A stretch of 64,000 bases of DNA from Cytophagales bacterium (GTDB lineage: Bacteria > Bacteroidota > Bacteroidia > Cytophagales > Cyclobacteriaceae), in NCBI GenBank assembly GCA_025359125.1, contig JANYHI010000063.1, positions 62,001 through 126,000 on the forward strand, written 5' to 3'. This document shows positions 1-8,547 of the stretch, piece after piece. The notes beneath the pieces are model-generated. The model was not told the origin of the DNA, did no database searches, and was given only the letters and a program-made list of their open reading frames with translations. How positions within the stretch are numbered: position 1 is the stretch's first letter; each line of letters opens with the position of its first letter. The translations under genes and the position numbers were made by a program.

Positions 1-211
1 ATACGTTCTCAGCTAAGTACTCATCTTTGTCTTCAGCATCGGAGTGTTTGTCGGTTTTTAGCTTCTGGTATAGCTCATCGAAAGCATCGGAGATGTATTT
101 CAAAAAAATGAGCCCAAGCACCACGTGCTTGTACTCAGCCGCGTCCATGTTATTGCGAAGTTTGTCAGCCGTAGCCCAAAGGGTTTTTTCTAAGTCTTTA
201 ATGTCGGTCAT
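1..211 (-). CDS. hsdM: Type I restriction-modification DNA methyltransferase HsdM, N-terminal part
   Basis: The minus strand reads from an ATG at 211 and leaves the window after about 70 codons. The protein begins [18 protein letters not shown], followed by [20 protein letters not shown], the characteristic helical N-terminal domain (HsdM_N) of type I N6-adenine methyltransferases. In that family this domain helps the M subunit contact HsdS and DNA; the AdoMet and NPPF motifs would lie outside the window. HsdS and HsdR are expected further left but are not visible. The gene is transcribed away from the gene-free stretch on its right. The family call is firm; completeness of the system is unknown. 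Confidence 0.93.
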   Translation of the reverse strand, partial: MTDIKDLEKTLWATADKLRNNMDAAEYKHVVLGLIFLKYISDAFDELYQKLKTDKHSDAEDKDEYLAENV

Positions 212-475
212 TGAAAAAATTTAAAGCCAAGTTGTGAAGGGAATTCACCGGACTGGATGACTAAAAATAGGCCAAAAAACCACTTTATTCAAATAATTTT
301 TTTTACCCCAAAATGATGGCTTTTTTTGGGAAAGCCTCCCTGAATGTCTTTGGGGCTTACATTGAGTTCGGGATGATATTTATATTAGCCATAAGCCAGA
401 GTTGAGCTGGTGTCACCCGGTTGTTTCTGGTGACTTGTTGGCTTGGAAGTAAGCCTTGCAAACCAACTCAGATGA

Positions 476-502
476 GTGATAAAACAAGTTATGTTTTATC
501 AC
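476..502. repeat. Perfect 11-bp inverted repeat with 5-nt loop
   Basis: GTGATAAAACA (476-486) is followed by loop AGTTA and the exact complement TGTTTTATCAC (492-502). There is no T tract after either arm, and the arms are AT-rich, so a simple terminator is not the best reading. A protein-binding operator, a recombination site or part of an element origin are possible; none is proven. Confidence 0.75.
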
Positions 503-545
503 TTTGTGCACTCTGGCTTGTTGAAAGCATTTTTTTGATGGCTTG

Positions 546-594
546 GGTACAATTGATGGTACAAGTTCCTAACTCTGCCTTGGTCTGGGTACAA
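546..594 (+). repeat. Three GGTACAA direct repeats
   Basis: GGTACAA occurs at 546-552, 558-564 and 588-594, with extended forms GGGTACAA and GGTACAAG. Spacing is 12 and 30 bases. The words sit in the gene-free stretch beside the palindrome and downstream of a replication-type gene, so iteron-like protein-binding sites are possible, though chance cannot be excluded by eye. Confidence 0.4.
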
Positions 595-625
595 GGGTTT
601 CTTGCGATAACGGGTGTGCTTTAAG

Positions 626-788
626 TCCCTGTCATCACAAGAATTGGTTGGTGCGATTGGAAATGAGTGAGTTAGCTAGTAAGGTTACAGGGATACAGGG
701 AATTATTATTAATTATGAAGATTTTTTTTCCATTTACAACAAGCAAATTATTCTTTGCGTCAAGTTTAGATGTTCACTGTTCCCTGTA
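626..788. repeat. TACAGGGA words in both orientations
   Basis: TACAGGGA is tandemly duplicated at 686-693 and 694-701. The reverse complement TCCCTGTA is at 781-788 and a shorter TCCCTGT at 626-632. The pair plus flanking inverted copies resembles a binding-site cluster at the 3' end of the primase-helicase gene. Confidence 0.45.
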
Positions 789-812
789 GCCGAGCCGAGT
801 CTTAGGCAAATC

Positions 813-3170
813 TTATGAACGTGGTACAAGCCTGTACTTATCCATGTTTTGGTAGTTTAATTCGGAATCGAGTAGCCCCGTTGCATTTGGTGGACATAAA
901 TTAACCTCGCTCAAGGGTTCGAGGAAATCTGCCGCCTCAACCGCTAAGGCTTTTATTGACTTCTCTTCCTTCAAAAAACTTTCGCGTTCGGTGTGGTATC
1001 GTTGTGTGAAGATTTCTGAATTTGGCTCTAGAACATTGACTTTATAAAAGCGGCCGTGCTTATTATGCACGAATCTATCACCAAAATGTTTTTTTAGCAT
1101 ACGCCCAAAGTTTCCCGCTCCGCATTTAATGACATCATGCGATATTGCGTTGATAGCCATCATAATTTGAGTGGCTGTCATTAGCTTTAGGTCAGATGGC
1201 ACTACGCATAAACGAATCAACTCTTCTTCTGCTTTCACCATTTCAAATTCTGGCAGATAGGTTTCGTTTAATTCTTTGATTTCTTCTGATGAGAGGTAAT
1301 GCCTTTCACCTGAGTTCATCAAGTGCCAAGCCTGGGCGAAGACTTGAGGAATGTTTACACTGTGATCTTGGTTGATTTGTCCAACTGGGATAATCCAAAA
1401 TCTCCTGTTCCCGGTTGAGTCGGCTAGGAACTGGGACTCATTGACAGTAGCTATAACGCTGGCGTACCGCCTGAAATCTTCGCTGTGCCTGCCGTAAGGC
1501 TTCCTGATCGTTTGAGCCGTGGCACTCATCATGTTTTTAAATGCTTCAATATCAGCCTTGCTATTAACAACACTGTTCATCTCATCAAAAAATACTACAA
1601 AGGAAGTGCATAGGAGTAGCAAGTCATCTTTGTTCTCTGGGTTGATTTGCTTTTGCTTAAAGTAGCGTTCGCTCTCTAAACCAAATGATGTGAATGCTTC
1701 AGAAAAAATTCTTCTTATCCATCTGGTCTTTCCATCACCTTGTCCACCCTGAAGAATCAAAACGTTTTCGTTATAGAGTTCGGGCACTGTTAGTCCTGCA
1801 AGCAGTCCAACTAACCATTTTCTAAGGAAGATTAATGGCCATTTACCATCCTTGCAATTGAGGGAGTTACATAGGTCGGATAAATGATCGTGCCCATCCC
1901 ACGTTGGCATTGATTCCTTGAGCCGCTTGATTGGATTGTACTCTGGAGAAATCAGGTTAATTGTTTCCTGCACATTGTTTCTTAGGTATTGATGACTGAA
2001 CACACCCGCTTTAATTTTGTCAAGGTCGCGATCTGTAAACCGGTTCCAGTTGTTCGCCTCGTGCCGTTCCAAGTAGCCAGTAAATTCGTTATATCGTATT
2101 CTCCATCCATGCTTGGCCAGTTCCTTTATGAAATGGGAATGGAAAATAAATCCAGCTTGCTTTTTTTCCGGTATGTGATACCCGACTTCTTTAGCAAAGT
2201 AAAAGACTGAGCCAAGTGAAGGGGCTTTGTCCAGCTTAATTTGCTGACTGAATTTTTTCTCAAAGTCTGCTTCGTTGTAATTTGAATCCATCTGGCTGAA
2301 TTGGCGGGCATATTTTTTTGCTGTTTCCTCGTCAAAGCTCGCTTTCAGGGCAAAAATCACTCTGAACCACTTTTCATATTCGTGCGTAATACTGATCTGA
2401 TTTTTCTGGAGCCAAGCGATTAACCCTTCGATACACTTGCTGGCTTCTCTGGGGTTTACTTCCATGAAAGGTTTAGCGTTAGGCAAATACCACTCCTCAA
2501 GCTCTGCCACTTGATTCTTTCTTTCGAGTTTCTTCCTGTGGTCTTCAATTTTAAAATCAACGACAAGCGATTCCGGTCGTTCATTGACATACGCGTCAGG
2601 GTCTGAAGAAAGGTAACAGGCGCGGTTTAAATTCGAAACGGATTTGTCGAAGCCAGAAAAAAGCAATCCAGCCTTTTCATAAACGGAGGCAACGTATTCA
2701 AACGCTACCGAATGAAAGGCTTGAATAACTTCGGGCTCAACTTCGGTGATTGGATGTGCTGGACGGACTCGATGAAATACTTTTCTTCCCCTGCCACCGG
2801 GGCTAACGAAGCTCAGGCAAACGGAGGGTTCTGTGACAATGAATTTCCGTAGTAGCTCTTCCTCATCCAAGGATAGATGATCAAAGTCAACATGAACGAC
2901 TTGTGAGTATGCCACCAGATCGACTACATTTTTTGTCAAAAAGATTCCGGCTGGCATGAAACCCGATAGGGTTTCAACTTTGAATTTTTGGTATTGCCTC
3001 TTGTGTTCTGGTTTGTTCAAATCCCATCTATTGCTGGCAATAGCATTCCTCAAAGCGAGTGTTGATTCCTTCACTTGTTCATCGGACTGTATCAAAGTGC
3101 AAAGTTCCATCCACGTGATCTCTCTGAGGGCATCTGAGGTGATTGTCGAAAAATGGCTGACGTTATTCAT
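813..3170 (-). CDS. Primase / VapE-like ATPase of a mobile element
   Basis: The 785-residue protein fuses an archaeo-eukaryotic-type primase domain to an ATPase. Near residues 91-99 it has VVHVDFDHL (the DxD metal-binding motif), then SPGGRGRKVFH near 123, as in the BT4734/VirE_N-type primases of Bacteroidota. A PriCT-2-like helical linker covers roughly 240-330. The C-terminal half is a VapE/VirE family P-loop NTPase: Walker A GGQGDGKT near 475-482, Walker B FVVFFDEMN near 524, and the family signature GNRRFWIIPV further on. Such fusions prime and unwind DNA for replication of integrated elements, satellites or plasmids. The start overlaps the preceding 65-residue gene by 8 bases, implying co-transcription. 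Family placement is firm; the type of element is inferred. Confidence 0.88.
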   Translation of the reverse strand: MNNVSHFSTITSDALREITWMELCTLIQSDEQVKESTLALRNAIASNRWDLNKPEHKRQYQKFKVETLSGFMPAGIFLTKNVVDLVAYSQVVHVDFDHLSLDEEELLRKFIVTEPSVCLSFVSPGGRGRKVFHRVRPAHPITEVEPEVIQAFHSVAFEYVASVYEKAGLLFSGFDKSVSNLNRACYLSSDPDAYVNERPESLVVDFKIEDHRKKLERKNQVAELEEWYLPNAKPFMEVNPREASKCIEGLIAWLQKNQISITHEYEKWFRVIFALKASFDEETAKKYARQFSQMDSNYNEADFEKKFSQQIKLDKAPSLGSVFYFAKEVGYHIPEKKQAGFIFHSHFIKELAKHGWRIRYNEFTGYLERHEANNWNRFTDRDLDKIKAGVFSHQYLRNNVQETINLISPEYNPIKRLKESMPTWDGHDHLSDLCNSLNCKDGKWPLIFLRKWLVGLLAGLTVPELYNENVLILQGGQGDGKTRWIRRIFSEAFTSFGLESERYFKQKQINPENKDDLLLLCTSFVVFFDEMNSVVNSKADIEAFKNMMSATAQTIRKPYGRHSEDFRRYASVIATVNESQFLADSTGNRRFWIIPVGQINQDHSVNIPQVFAQAWHLMNSGERHYLSSEEIKELNETYLPEFEMVKAEEELIRLCVVPSDLKLMTATQIMMAINAISHDVIKCGAGNFGRMLKKHFGDRFVHNKHGRFYKVNVLEPNSEIFTQRYHTERESFLKEEKSIKALAVEAADFLEPLSEVNLCPPNATGLLDSELNYQNMDKYRLVPRS

Positions 3171-3360
3171 TTTCAGGTTCGATATTTTTTTTATTTGCTG
3201 AGTTCAGCTCCATCAACAGCATGCTTATCACTTGCTGAAAATTTAACCGAAGCCCAGTCTCTTGTTCTTTCTTTTTCTTGTACCGAAAGAGTATGTTGTA
3301 AACCTTTCCGTATAGGCTGATTGTTGTTCGCTGGGAGGCTTTCATAAATTCAGGTTTCAT
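3163..3360 (-). CDS. Small basic protein, possible ribbon-helix-helix regulator
   Basis: This 65-residue protein lies directly upstream of, and overlaps by 8 bases, the primase-helicase gene. It contains TTISLYGKVYNILFRYKKKK followed by a predicted helix ending VISMLLMEL. The strand-helix-helix order and basic character resemble ribbon-helix-helix DNA-binding proteins that often control element replication genes. I cannot name a family. A terminator hairpin just upstream (3392-3423) separates it from the 205-residue gene, so it probably opens its own transcript. Confidence 0.55.
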   Translation of the reverse strand: MKPEFMKASQRTTISLYGKVYNILFRYKKKKEQETGLRLNFQQVISMLLMELNSANKKNIEPENE

Positions 3361-3391
3361 TTTTTTATATATCCTGAATTCACCTTCCCAT

Positions 3392-3423
3392 TAAAAAAAG
3401 AAGGTGGTGATAAGCTCACCACC
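3392..3423 (-). terminator. Rho-independent terminator
   Basis: On the minus strand GGTGGTGA, loop GCTTA, and TCACCACC form a perfect 8-bp stem, followed by TTCTTTTTTTAA. It lies 15 bases beyond the stop of the 205-residue gene and before the 65-residue gene, so it ends the upstream three-gene transcript. Confidence 0.8.
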
Positions 3424-3438
3424 CCTTTTAAAAATCAA

Positions 3439-4056
3439 TTAGCAATAGATCGAAATTAAATTTCCATTGCGTTTAGCATGCAGCCTTAGCCATGTTTTTC
3501 CGTGAGCCTTGTAGATGTAATTTGCAATCAGCCCTGGCGAAAGGTCGAAGGAAAATCCATCGAGGTCTTCAAAGGTATTTAATGACAGCATAAGGCGTGA
3601 ACCAGAATCCCTGAATGAAGGTCTTGTTACAGCTTTTCCTCTATACTCGCATTTATGGGTAGCCCCACCTTCGGCTCGTTTCTTTAGCTTTGTCACCCGT
3701 AGATTGATCGCACCGTGTTCTCTCATACCGGGCCCCATCTTGGGGTCTACGTTTAAGTGAAGATTTAATTCGTCCCTTGCATCGTTAATAAAGCCCCAAC
3801 CTAGAACGAGGTAGGCTGGCGTGAGCTGGGTTATCATTGTATCAAAGTCCGTTGTTTTGTGTTCAACTGTAAGAGGGTCAATAACGATTTGATTTTCGTT
3901 CCTCGATTCTAGCCAGTCATGGTTTTCCTTAATCTCCTTTTCAATTTCCACTAATGTGGGCTTGAAGGCCGTTGATTCAGGTGACTCTTCTTTGCTATTG
4001 TTGGTAGCTTCCGCTGATGTAATAGCATCATCAAAAAATCCATTCAAATTTTTCAT
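3439..4056 (-). CDS. Hypothetical protein of the replication module
   Basis: I do not recognise this 205-residue protein. It has an acidic, Ser/Glu-rich N-terminal tail of about 50 residues and then a globular domain without transmembrane segments. Its ATG overlaps the stop of the 358-residue gene by 4 bases (ATGA), so the two are translationally coupled. It is followed by a terminator. Position between a phage-like gene and a primase gene suggests a DNA-metabolism role, for example a single-strand-binding accessory protein, but this is context only. Confidence 0.6.
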   Translation of the reverse strand: MKNLNGFFDDAITSAEATNNSKEESPESTAFKPTLVEIEKEIKENHDWLESRNENQIVIDPLTVEHKTTDFDTMITQLTPAYLVLGWGFINDARDELNLHLNVDPKMGPGMREHGAINLRVTKLKKRAEGGATHKCEYRGKAVTRPSFRDSGSRLMLSLNTFEDLDGFSFDLSPGLIANYIYKAHGKTWLRLHAKRNGNLISIYC

Positions 4057-5129
4057 AGTTCTTCTTTTTGTTGGTTAATAATTGATTTAAAAAGTTCTTC
4101 ATCCCTGCGTATGGCGATTATCTTTTCGCAAAGCTCTTTGCCACTGGATACGTACATGAACTCTTTCAGGAAGTCAGATTTATATAGAGTCCTGTCAGGG
4201 TCATAATCGAGGTCAATGAATGAACACACTTCGAAAAGAATGTTCTCATAAAAGCGGGCGGTGGTAATATTGTTATTATGTGAAGGGTCACCAATAACGA
4301 TGCTTGCTACAGCTTCATTCACCAAACCTGCCAATAGCTCCGGCTCTGTGTATCCTAGATACTCGGTATTTGATAATTCCATTTTCTTCGCGTCAAAACC
4401 CAAAATCCTTTTGCGCAGGTCGTTATCCAAATACCTTCGGAGTTTATTCTGTCGTTTTGGCCTCCAGTTCCCATAGTAAACCAAGTCGAAAGGTCTTTCG
4501 TGTAGGCTCAATGCATTGAGGTTGACTTTCCTGTGACTAAACATGAATTTGAAAAACTCAATGTTTGTGTAGCGTTCAATTTTGCAACTCTGTGATGGCT
4601 TGACTCTTGTGTATTCATGTCGCTGATAAAGATCGAAGTCCCGTCCGCTCCACAACACCCGCCAACTTAAATTTCCAAATACCCTCGTTTCTTCTTCGGT
4701 GATTCGAAGGTTAGTGTTGTACTCAGTCTTTGTGCCACGAACCTGCCTGTCATAAATGATCTTTGCCATGTTCAGCAAGTGAAGGTTAGGGTCGGTGTAC
4801 AGGTAGTAAACATTTCCTTTGAACTGACACAACTCTTTTATCTGCTTAATGGTATGTTTTCCAATCGCGCCCCCTATGAAGTTATCAGTGTCGTTATGAA
4901 GAAAAACACATTGATACTCGTTCAAAGAGGTTACCGAGGCGTCCTTGTAGTAGTCAACTTTCTCAGTCGGGTCTCTTGTTTGTGTGCTTACAAAATCCAC
5001 AACTGTGAATTTTCCGGTGGCTAAAAGCCATTGCCTGAAAGTGATTGCTTCCAGAGCGCGGATACTTCTTTCCTTCAAAATAATCCGCTTGTTTAAGCTG
5101 GCGATCGCTGCTTTCATTTTAGTCCCCAA
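4053..5129 (-). CDS. Phage-like hypothetical protein, possible GT-B-type transferase
   Basis: The 358-residue protein has no signal peptide or membrane segment. Around residues 214-235 it carries FDLVYYGNWRPKRQNKL, which resembles the 'YYG-(S/N)-x-R' segment between the two halves of CgeB-like and phage GT-B glycosyltransferases, some of which modify DNA. The rest is not recognisable by eye, so this is a weak similarity. Two starts are possible: ATG at 5129 or ATG at 5117. The latter overlaps the stop of the 44-residue gene as ATGA and fits the coupling seen elsewhere in this operon. Confidence 0.55.
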   Translation of the reverse strand: MGTKMKAAIASLNKRIILKERSIRALEAITFRQWLLATGKFTVVDFVSTQTRDPTEKVDYYKDASVTSLNEYQCVFLHNDTDNFIGGAIGKHTIKQIKELCQFKGNVYYLYTDPNLHLLNMAKIIYDRQVRGTKTEYNTNLRITEEETRVFGNLSWRVLWSGRDFDLYQRHEYTRVKPSQSCKIERYTNIEFFKFMFSHRKVNLNALSLHERPFDLVYYGNWRPKRQNKLRRYLDNDLRKRILGFDAKKMELSNTEYLGYTEPELLAGLVNEAVASIVIGDPSHNNNITTARFYENILFEVCSFIDLDYDPDRTLYKSDFLKEFMYVSSGKELCEKIIAIRRDEELFKSIINQQKEEL

Positions 5130-5248
5130 TTTTTTAAAATGAATCTTGTTTGCGCTCTCAACTCAGCTCTGGTCAGACGTCTAATGAAGCCGTGCTGTCC
5201 CGTAATCCTCCAAGGAGGTGTTTGTTTTTTTGATTTTAATTTTGCCAT
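5114..5248 (-). CDS. Small basic protein (44 residues)
   Basis: An ATG at 5248 opens 44 codons ending in TGA that overlaps the ATG at 5117 of the next gene. The product starts MAKLKSKKQTPPWRITGQ and is rich in Arg and Lys with one predicted helix (LTRAELRAQTRFILKNWG). The overlap, the clean frame and the position at the head of the operon support a real gene. No family is recognised; a DNA- or RNA-binding role is a guess from charge. Confidence 0.5.
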   Translation of the reverse strand: MAKLKSKKQTPPWRITGQHGFIRRLTRAELRAQTRFILKNWGLK

Positions 5249-5381
5249 ATAAAAAAGTTTAGGCAAAAGTATCCTCGTAAGCATCTAAGTATTAGAATGC
5301 CCAGCTAATCGCTTTAAAGGAAATAGATTTGTATTTATTAAGGACAAGAATACAGCTTTCTTGTCTGGGCAATGAATTTGG

Positions 5382-6059
5382 TTATTGATTCACCTTGTCC
5401 CATTTATCAGGGGAGAAGCTGGCCTTCTTTTTACCGCCCCCACTGTACATTGCTTTTAGAAAGCTCAAATTTAGGAAAGATTTATATGAGAAACTCTTGT
5501 CAGGTATTTCCAACCTATCAATAAATCGATCTTTGATGGATTTTTCGTCCATACCAAATGCTTCTGTAATTTCCTCTAAAGTAAAATTCTTTTCCTTGTC
5601 TTCGCTTTGTATTCCTTCTATCAACGAATTAATTCTTTTTGGATGTCTCAGCTCTATAAAAATTGAATTAAAAACAGTTTCGAGCTGCGACTGCTGGGCG
5701 TGACTGAACTCTGATCTAAAAAGTTTAAGTACGTAGTATGTATGTAACTCATCATTTAGTATTCTATCCAAAATCTCTTTCAACTGAATTAAACTACCCC
5801 CTAGCTCCTTTAGCTTATCCCTTTTTTCAACTCGTATTTTTTCTTCTTTATCAGAATCCCCTTTTTCCTTTACGACAGTAGATAGAGTGATTTTTGTATT
5901 TCGCTTTTTTAAGATTTGTCTGGCCATTCTCAGAGGATTAATCAAGGAACGAAGGTCTTCCGGTTGAAGGTATTGCGAATAACCGAGTACGAAAAAAGAG
6001 AAGAATGACAAGAAAGGAAGCAATGCGAATGAAGATGACAAAATCGATGTGAGAATCAT
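5382..6059 (-). CDS. Hypothetical protein with N-terminal membrane segment
   Basis: The 225-residue product starts with a hydrophobic segment of about 25 residues (ILSSSFALLPFLSFFSFFVL), then a charged, Lys/Glu-rich cytoplasmic-looking part likely to form coiled coils. The C-terminal third (about residues 160-225) reads like a small helical domain ending in a Lys-rich tail. No family is recognised. It stands alone between the replication module and the exported-protein operon on the same strand. Confidence 0.55.
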   Translation of the reverse strand: MILTSILSSSFALLPFLSFFSFFVLGYSQYLQPEDLRSLINPLRMARQILKKRNTKITLSTVVKEKGDSDKEEKIRVEKRDKLKELGGSLIQLKEILDRILNDELHTYYVLKLFRSEFSHAQQSQLETVFNSIFIELRHPKRINSLIEGIQSEDKEKNFTLEEITEAFGMDEKSIKDRFIDRLEIPDKSFSYKSFLNLSFLKAMYSGGGKKKASFSPDKWDKVNQ

Positions 6060-6148
6060 ATGTAAAATCAGTTTTCATGTTCAATATATGAAAAACCATG
6101 AAAAAGATTGTAAGAGCTAATCGACAATAACTTTATGATTCAGTGGGG

Positions 6149-6751
6149 CTACGGACGTTTTCGCAACTTCGGTTTGCGATGGACTAAATCATCATTTAGC
6201 TTTTTAAACTTTTCACTCAGTTCACGGGTCGAGCAGGTTTGATCAGTTTCAAAAATTCCATGTACATCGACAATATATGCCTTTTCCTTTACTGTAATTT
6301 TCAACATGATTTTAGCCGTTCCAACTTCAAATGGTCGCAAAAGATTTTTTAGATGACCTGGAGAATTTATCCAAGATTGCAGTAATTCATTTAAGTCAAC
6401 ATGGTTCCCAACACGGTCAATATTGTAAGTTAACCCAGAGGAAAATACTAGGTTTTCAGCGTTGAGCAAGTCAAATACATTCTTCAGTTCGGGAAACTTG
6501 TCATAGTGTTTCATTTGGACGGTCTCTGCATTTTTACGAATAACAATATTGGCAAGTGTATCCAATCGTATTGAGTGTTTTAAAATATTTAGACTTCGTG
6601 TGACTCGGAATTGATTAATCATTTTAAAAAAAGTAGTATCAGTCTGCTGAGATGAAACGTAAACAGCCCTGTTAGGTACCATCAAATAGTCAACAATGCG
6701 TTGCTTTTCATCAGCTTTCATGTTTTGAATGTCGCTTACTGGCAAATCCAA
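6149..6751 (-). CDS. CAP/SCP-domain secreted protein
   Basis: The C-terminal half contains LNELLQSWINSPGHLKNLL, the W-x-x-SPGH-x-x-N/L signature of the CAP (SCP/PR-1) superfamily of extracellular proteins. The longest frame with a usual start begins at TTG 6751 and lacks a signal peptide. The same frame continues upstream without a stop to 6805, giving KLTYLFLFIASISSAQVL, a typical Bacteroidota signal peptide; the only initiation there would be ATA at 6805, overlapping the previous stop as ATAA. The true start is therefore likely 6805, or a start codon has been lost. It is the last of a run of exported-protein genes. Confidence 0.75.
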   Translation of the reverse strand: MDLPVSDIQNMKADEKQRIVDYLMVPNRAVYVSSQQTDTTFFKMINQFRVTRSLNILKHSIRLDTLANIVIRKNAETVQMKHYDKFPELKNVFDLLNAENLVFSSGLTYNIDRVGNHVDLNELLQSWINSPGHLKNLLRPFEVGTAKIMLKITVKEKAYIVDVHGIFETDQTCSTRELSEKFKKLNDDLVHRKPKLRKRP

Positions 6752-6801
6752 AACTTGGGCAGATGATATTGAAGCAATAAATAGGAAGAGATAAGTCAGT
6801 T

Positions 6802-7434
6802 TTATATTCTTTGTTTTTTGAAATATTCAATGGAGAATTTGGGATCCAACTTTTGATAGAAATCTATCACTAGTTGAATTTTTTTTGAGACAGGCATATC
6901 CATATGGGCATGCATATAGTTGATGATTTTATACCCATCAACAAAAAGCTCCTGTGCTATTATATTAAAATCATTTTCAAAGTCAGACTGTGCGTATTTA
7001 TAATTGTAAAAGTGTTTTTCGGTTTCGCTCCCTTCTTCTATATGGTGCATGTCGGTATTGTGGTTGTATTTAAAATTACCATTCAATTTTAGGAATTCGC
7101 CATACATGATATTAACGACTTCTTTGACTTTGAAATCATATTGGCGGAGCAAAACCGAACTAATTTCGTGATGGATTGTCATGTGCACATCATCACAGCT
7201 TGAGCTTAGAATGATTCGATTTGAATAGGCTTCGGAACGTCCACAAATTTTGTTATCGTCAACAACATTAATCTCAAATAGATATTTGTGTAAAAAACCA
7301 ACAGGGTACTTGGCAAGTTCAGTCTGTATTTCATTCCTCGTAAACTTGGCTCTGCTACATTTAAATGAAATAGTCTGAGCGTTGATTGCTAATGTGCAGA
7401 ACAAGAGGTAGAATAAGTATCCTGCTGATTTCAC
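6802..7434 (-). CDS. Exported protein, possible degenerate metallopeptidase
   Basis: A GTG at 7434 overlaps the upstream stop as TAGTG. The 210-residue product has a signal peptide (YLFYLLFCTLAINAQ) and, near residues 85-95, MTIHHEISSVLL. This is close to the zinc-metallopeptidase helix HExxH, but the second His is Ser; a downstream AQELFVDG could mimic a third-ligand Glu helix. It may be an inactive or divergent zincin. No specific family is recognised. It is coupled to the PH-like membrane gene upstream and the CAP gene downstream. Confidence 0.65.
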   Translation of the reverse strand: MKSAGYLFYLLFCTLAINAQTISFKCSRAKFTRNEIQTELAKYPVGFLHKYLFEINVVDDNKICGRSEAYSNRIILSSSCDDVHMTIHHEISSVLLRQYDFKVKEVVNIMYGEFLKLNGNFKYNHNTDMHHIEEGSETEKHFYNYKYAQSDFENDFNIIAQELFVDGYKIINYMHAHMDMPVSKKIQLVIDFYQKLDPKFSIEYFKKQRI

Positions 7435-8462
7435 TATTCAACAAAGGATTTAATGGTGCTTATAACAAACCCAAGCGAATAAGACAATCCAATAAATATG
7501 AGGATGACTGGCAAACACCCATTACCTTTATCCAACTCTTTTCTCTCTTGAATAATTCGATCTATTTCAACTTTGGCGATTTCGTCAGTGGTATTAAACC
7601 TCTTAACATATAAGCTAATGGCATCATTCACCATTTTAGCCTTTACATGAGCAACAATTTGTGAACGGAAATTATACTCCTCAGTTTTTCTTTTACTCTC
7701 TATATCGATTTCATTTTTGTAGCCAATTGCGATTCGCTTAACATACGAAACGATTTGAGGTTTACTAAGCAGGAAGTAGTGCCAAAGTATGAAGAGGTCA
7801 CTGTCTGTATCTATTGCATCAAGCGACTTATCTTTAATACTATCATATACGCTATCCGAATTGAGGATTATATAGTCAAGTAATTTATCGAAATCTTTCA
7901 GTTCAGGGTATCGCTCTTTTGTTAGCTGCAAATAAATATCCTTATCCTTGCGAACAATGTGTTCAAATATATCGCTGTCGTCCGGGGAGAGGTTGACTCT
8001 GTGATATTTTTGTTGATTTTTTTTTGATCTTGTGTCTATAACCTGATAAATCTTAATTCTGCCGGAGTCAGATTTGTGATCTTTAACCATTTCATGCTCT
8101 AGATTTTCTGATTGTTTTTGAAATGGAAGTTGGTTATTGTTGGTTTTGCTTTTTACAACATCAGGATGTGGGGAATTATTTTTACTAATATTTCCAGATG
8201 AAATTATTTTTTTTATCTGATTTACTTCATCAGAGGTAAATCCATGTGTGGAAATAAAATTTGCTCCTGCGTAAAATGTTATAGTTGAGAATCCAATTAA
8301 CGGACTATCAACACCTATTGAAGAGATTTGTTGATAATCAAAGTATTGGCTTTCCCCTTGAAACAGCCCAGGGATTTTTACAGTGAGTCCATGTTCCTCA
8401 CAATTAATTTCGGTTGGAAATACCTTATTACCTTCCGATAGTCTTGATGCAACAAATTTCAT
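7434..8462 (-). CDS. Membrane protein with PH-like N-terminal domain
   Basis: I place the start at ATG 8462 (MKFVASRLSEGNKVFPTE): the longer frame to 8684 would run into the upstream secreted-protein gene. Residues 1-95 look like a bacterial PH/GRAM-like domain: YFDYQQISSIGVDSPLIGF, then a strand ending at FISTHG and the helix EVNQIKKIIS. A low-complexity linker and a charged helical part follow. The C-terminus has one hydrophobic segment (PVILIFIGLSYSLGFVI), giving a tail-anchored topology. The stop overlaps the next GTG. Function unknown. Confidence 0.7.
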   Translation of the reverse strand: MKFVASRLSEGNKVFPTEINCEEHGLTVKIPGLFQGESQYFDYQQISSIGVDSPLIGFSTITFYAGANFISTHGFTSDEVNQIKKIISSGNISKNNSPHPDVVKSKTNNNQLPFQKQSENLEHEMVKDHKSDSGRIKIYQVIDTRSKKNQQKYHRVNLSPDDSDIFEHIVRKDKDIYLQLTKERYPELKDFDKLLDYIILNSDSVYDSIKDKSLDAIDTDSDLFILWHYFLLSKPQIVSYVKRIAIGYKNEIDIESKRKTEEYNFRSQIVAHVKAKMVNDAISLYVKRFNTTDEIAKVEIDRIIQERKELDKGNGCLPVILIFIGLSYSLGFVISTIKSFVE

Positions 8463-8547
8463 ATCTGCTTTTATAGTATTGATAGGGAATACAAATTGAA
8501 TCAACCATCCTCTACGAGATGGAAGGCTTTGAATCTGCTTAATGAAA

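Larger units (their letters stand above)
212..812. other. Gene-free stretch with palindrome and repeated words
   Basis: About 600 bases separate the hsdM start from the end of the primase-helicase gene. No credible gene is present: the 67-codon plus-strand reading frame at 421-624 runs through the palindrome and has no recognisable content. The stretch holds a perfect 11-bp inverted repeat (476-502), three GGTACAA words (546, 558, 588) and four TCCCTGT/ACAGGGA words (626-788). The hsdM promoter should lie at its left end, but I could not single it out. Confidence 0.7.

Noticed and set aside
421-624. 67-codon plus-strand frame in the gene-free stretch
   Set aside because: It runs through the palindrome and repeated words, has no recognisable content and overlaps no conserved signal.
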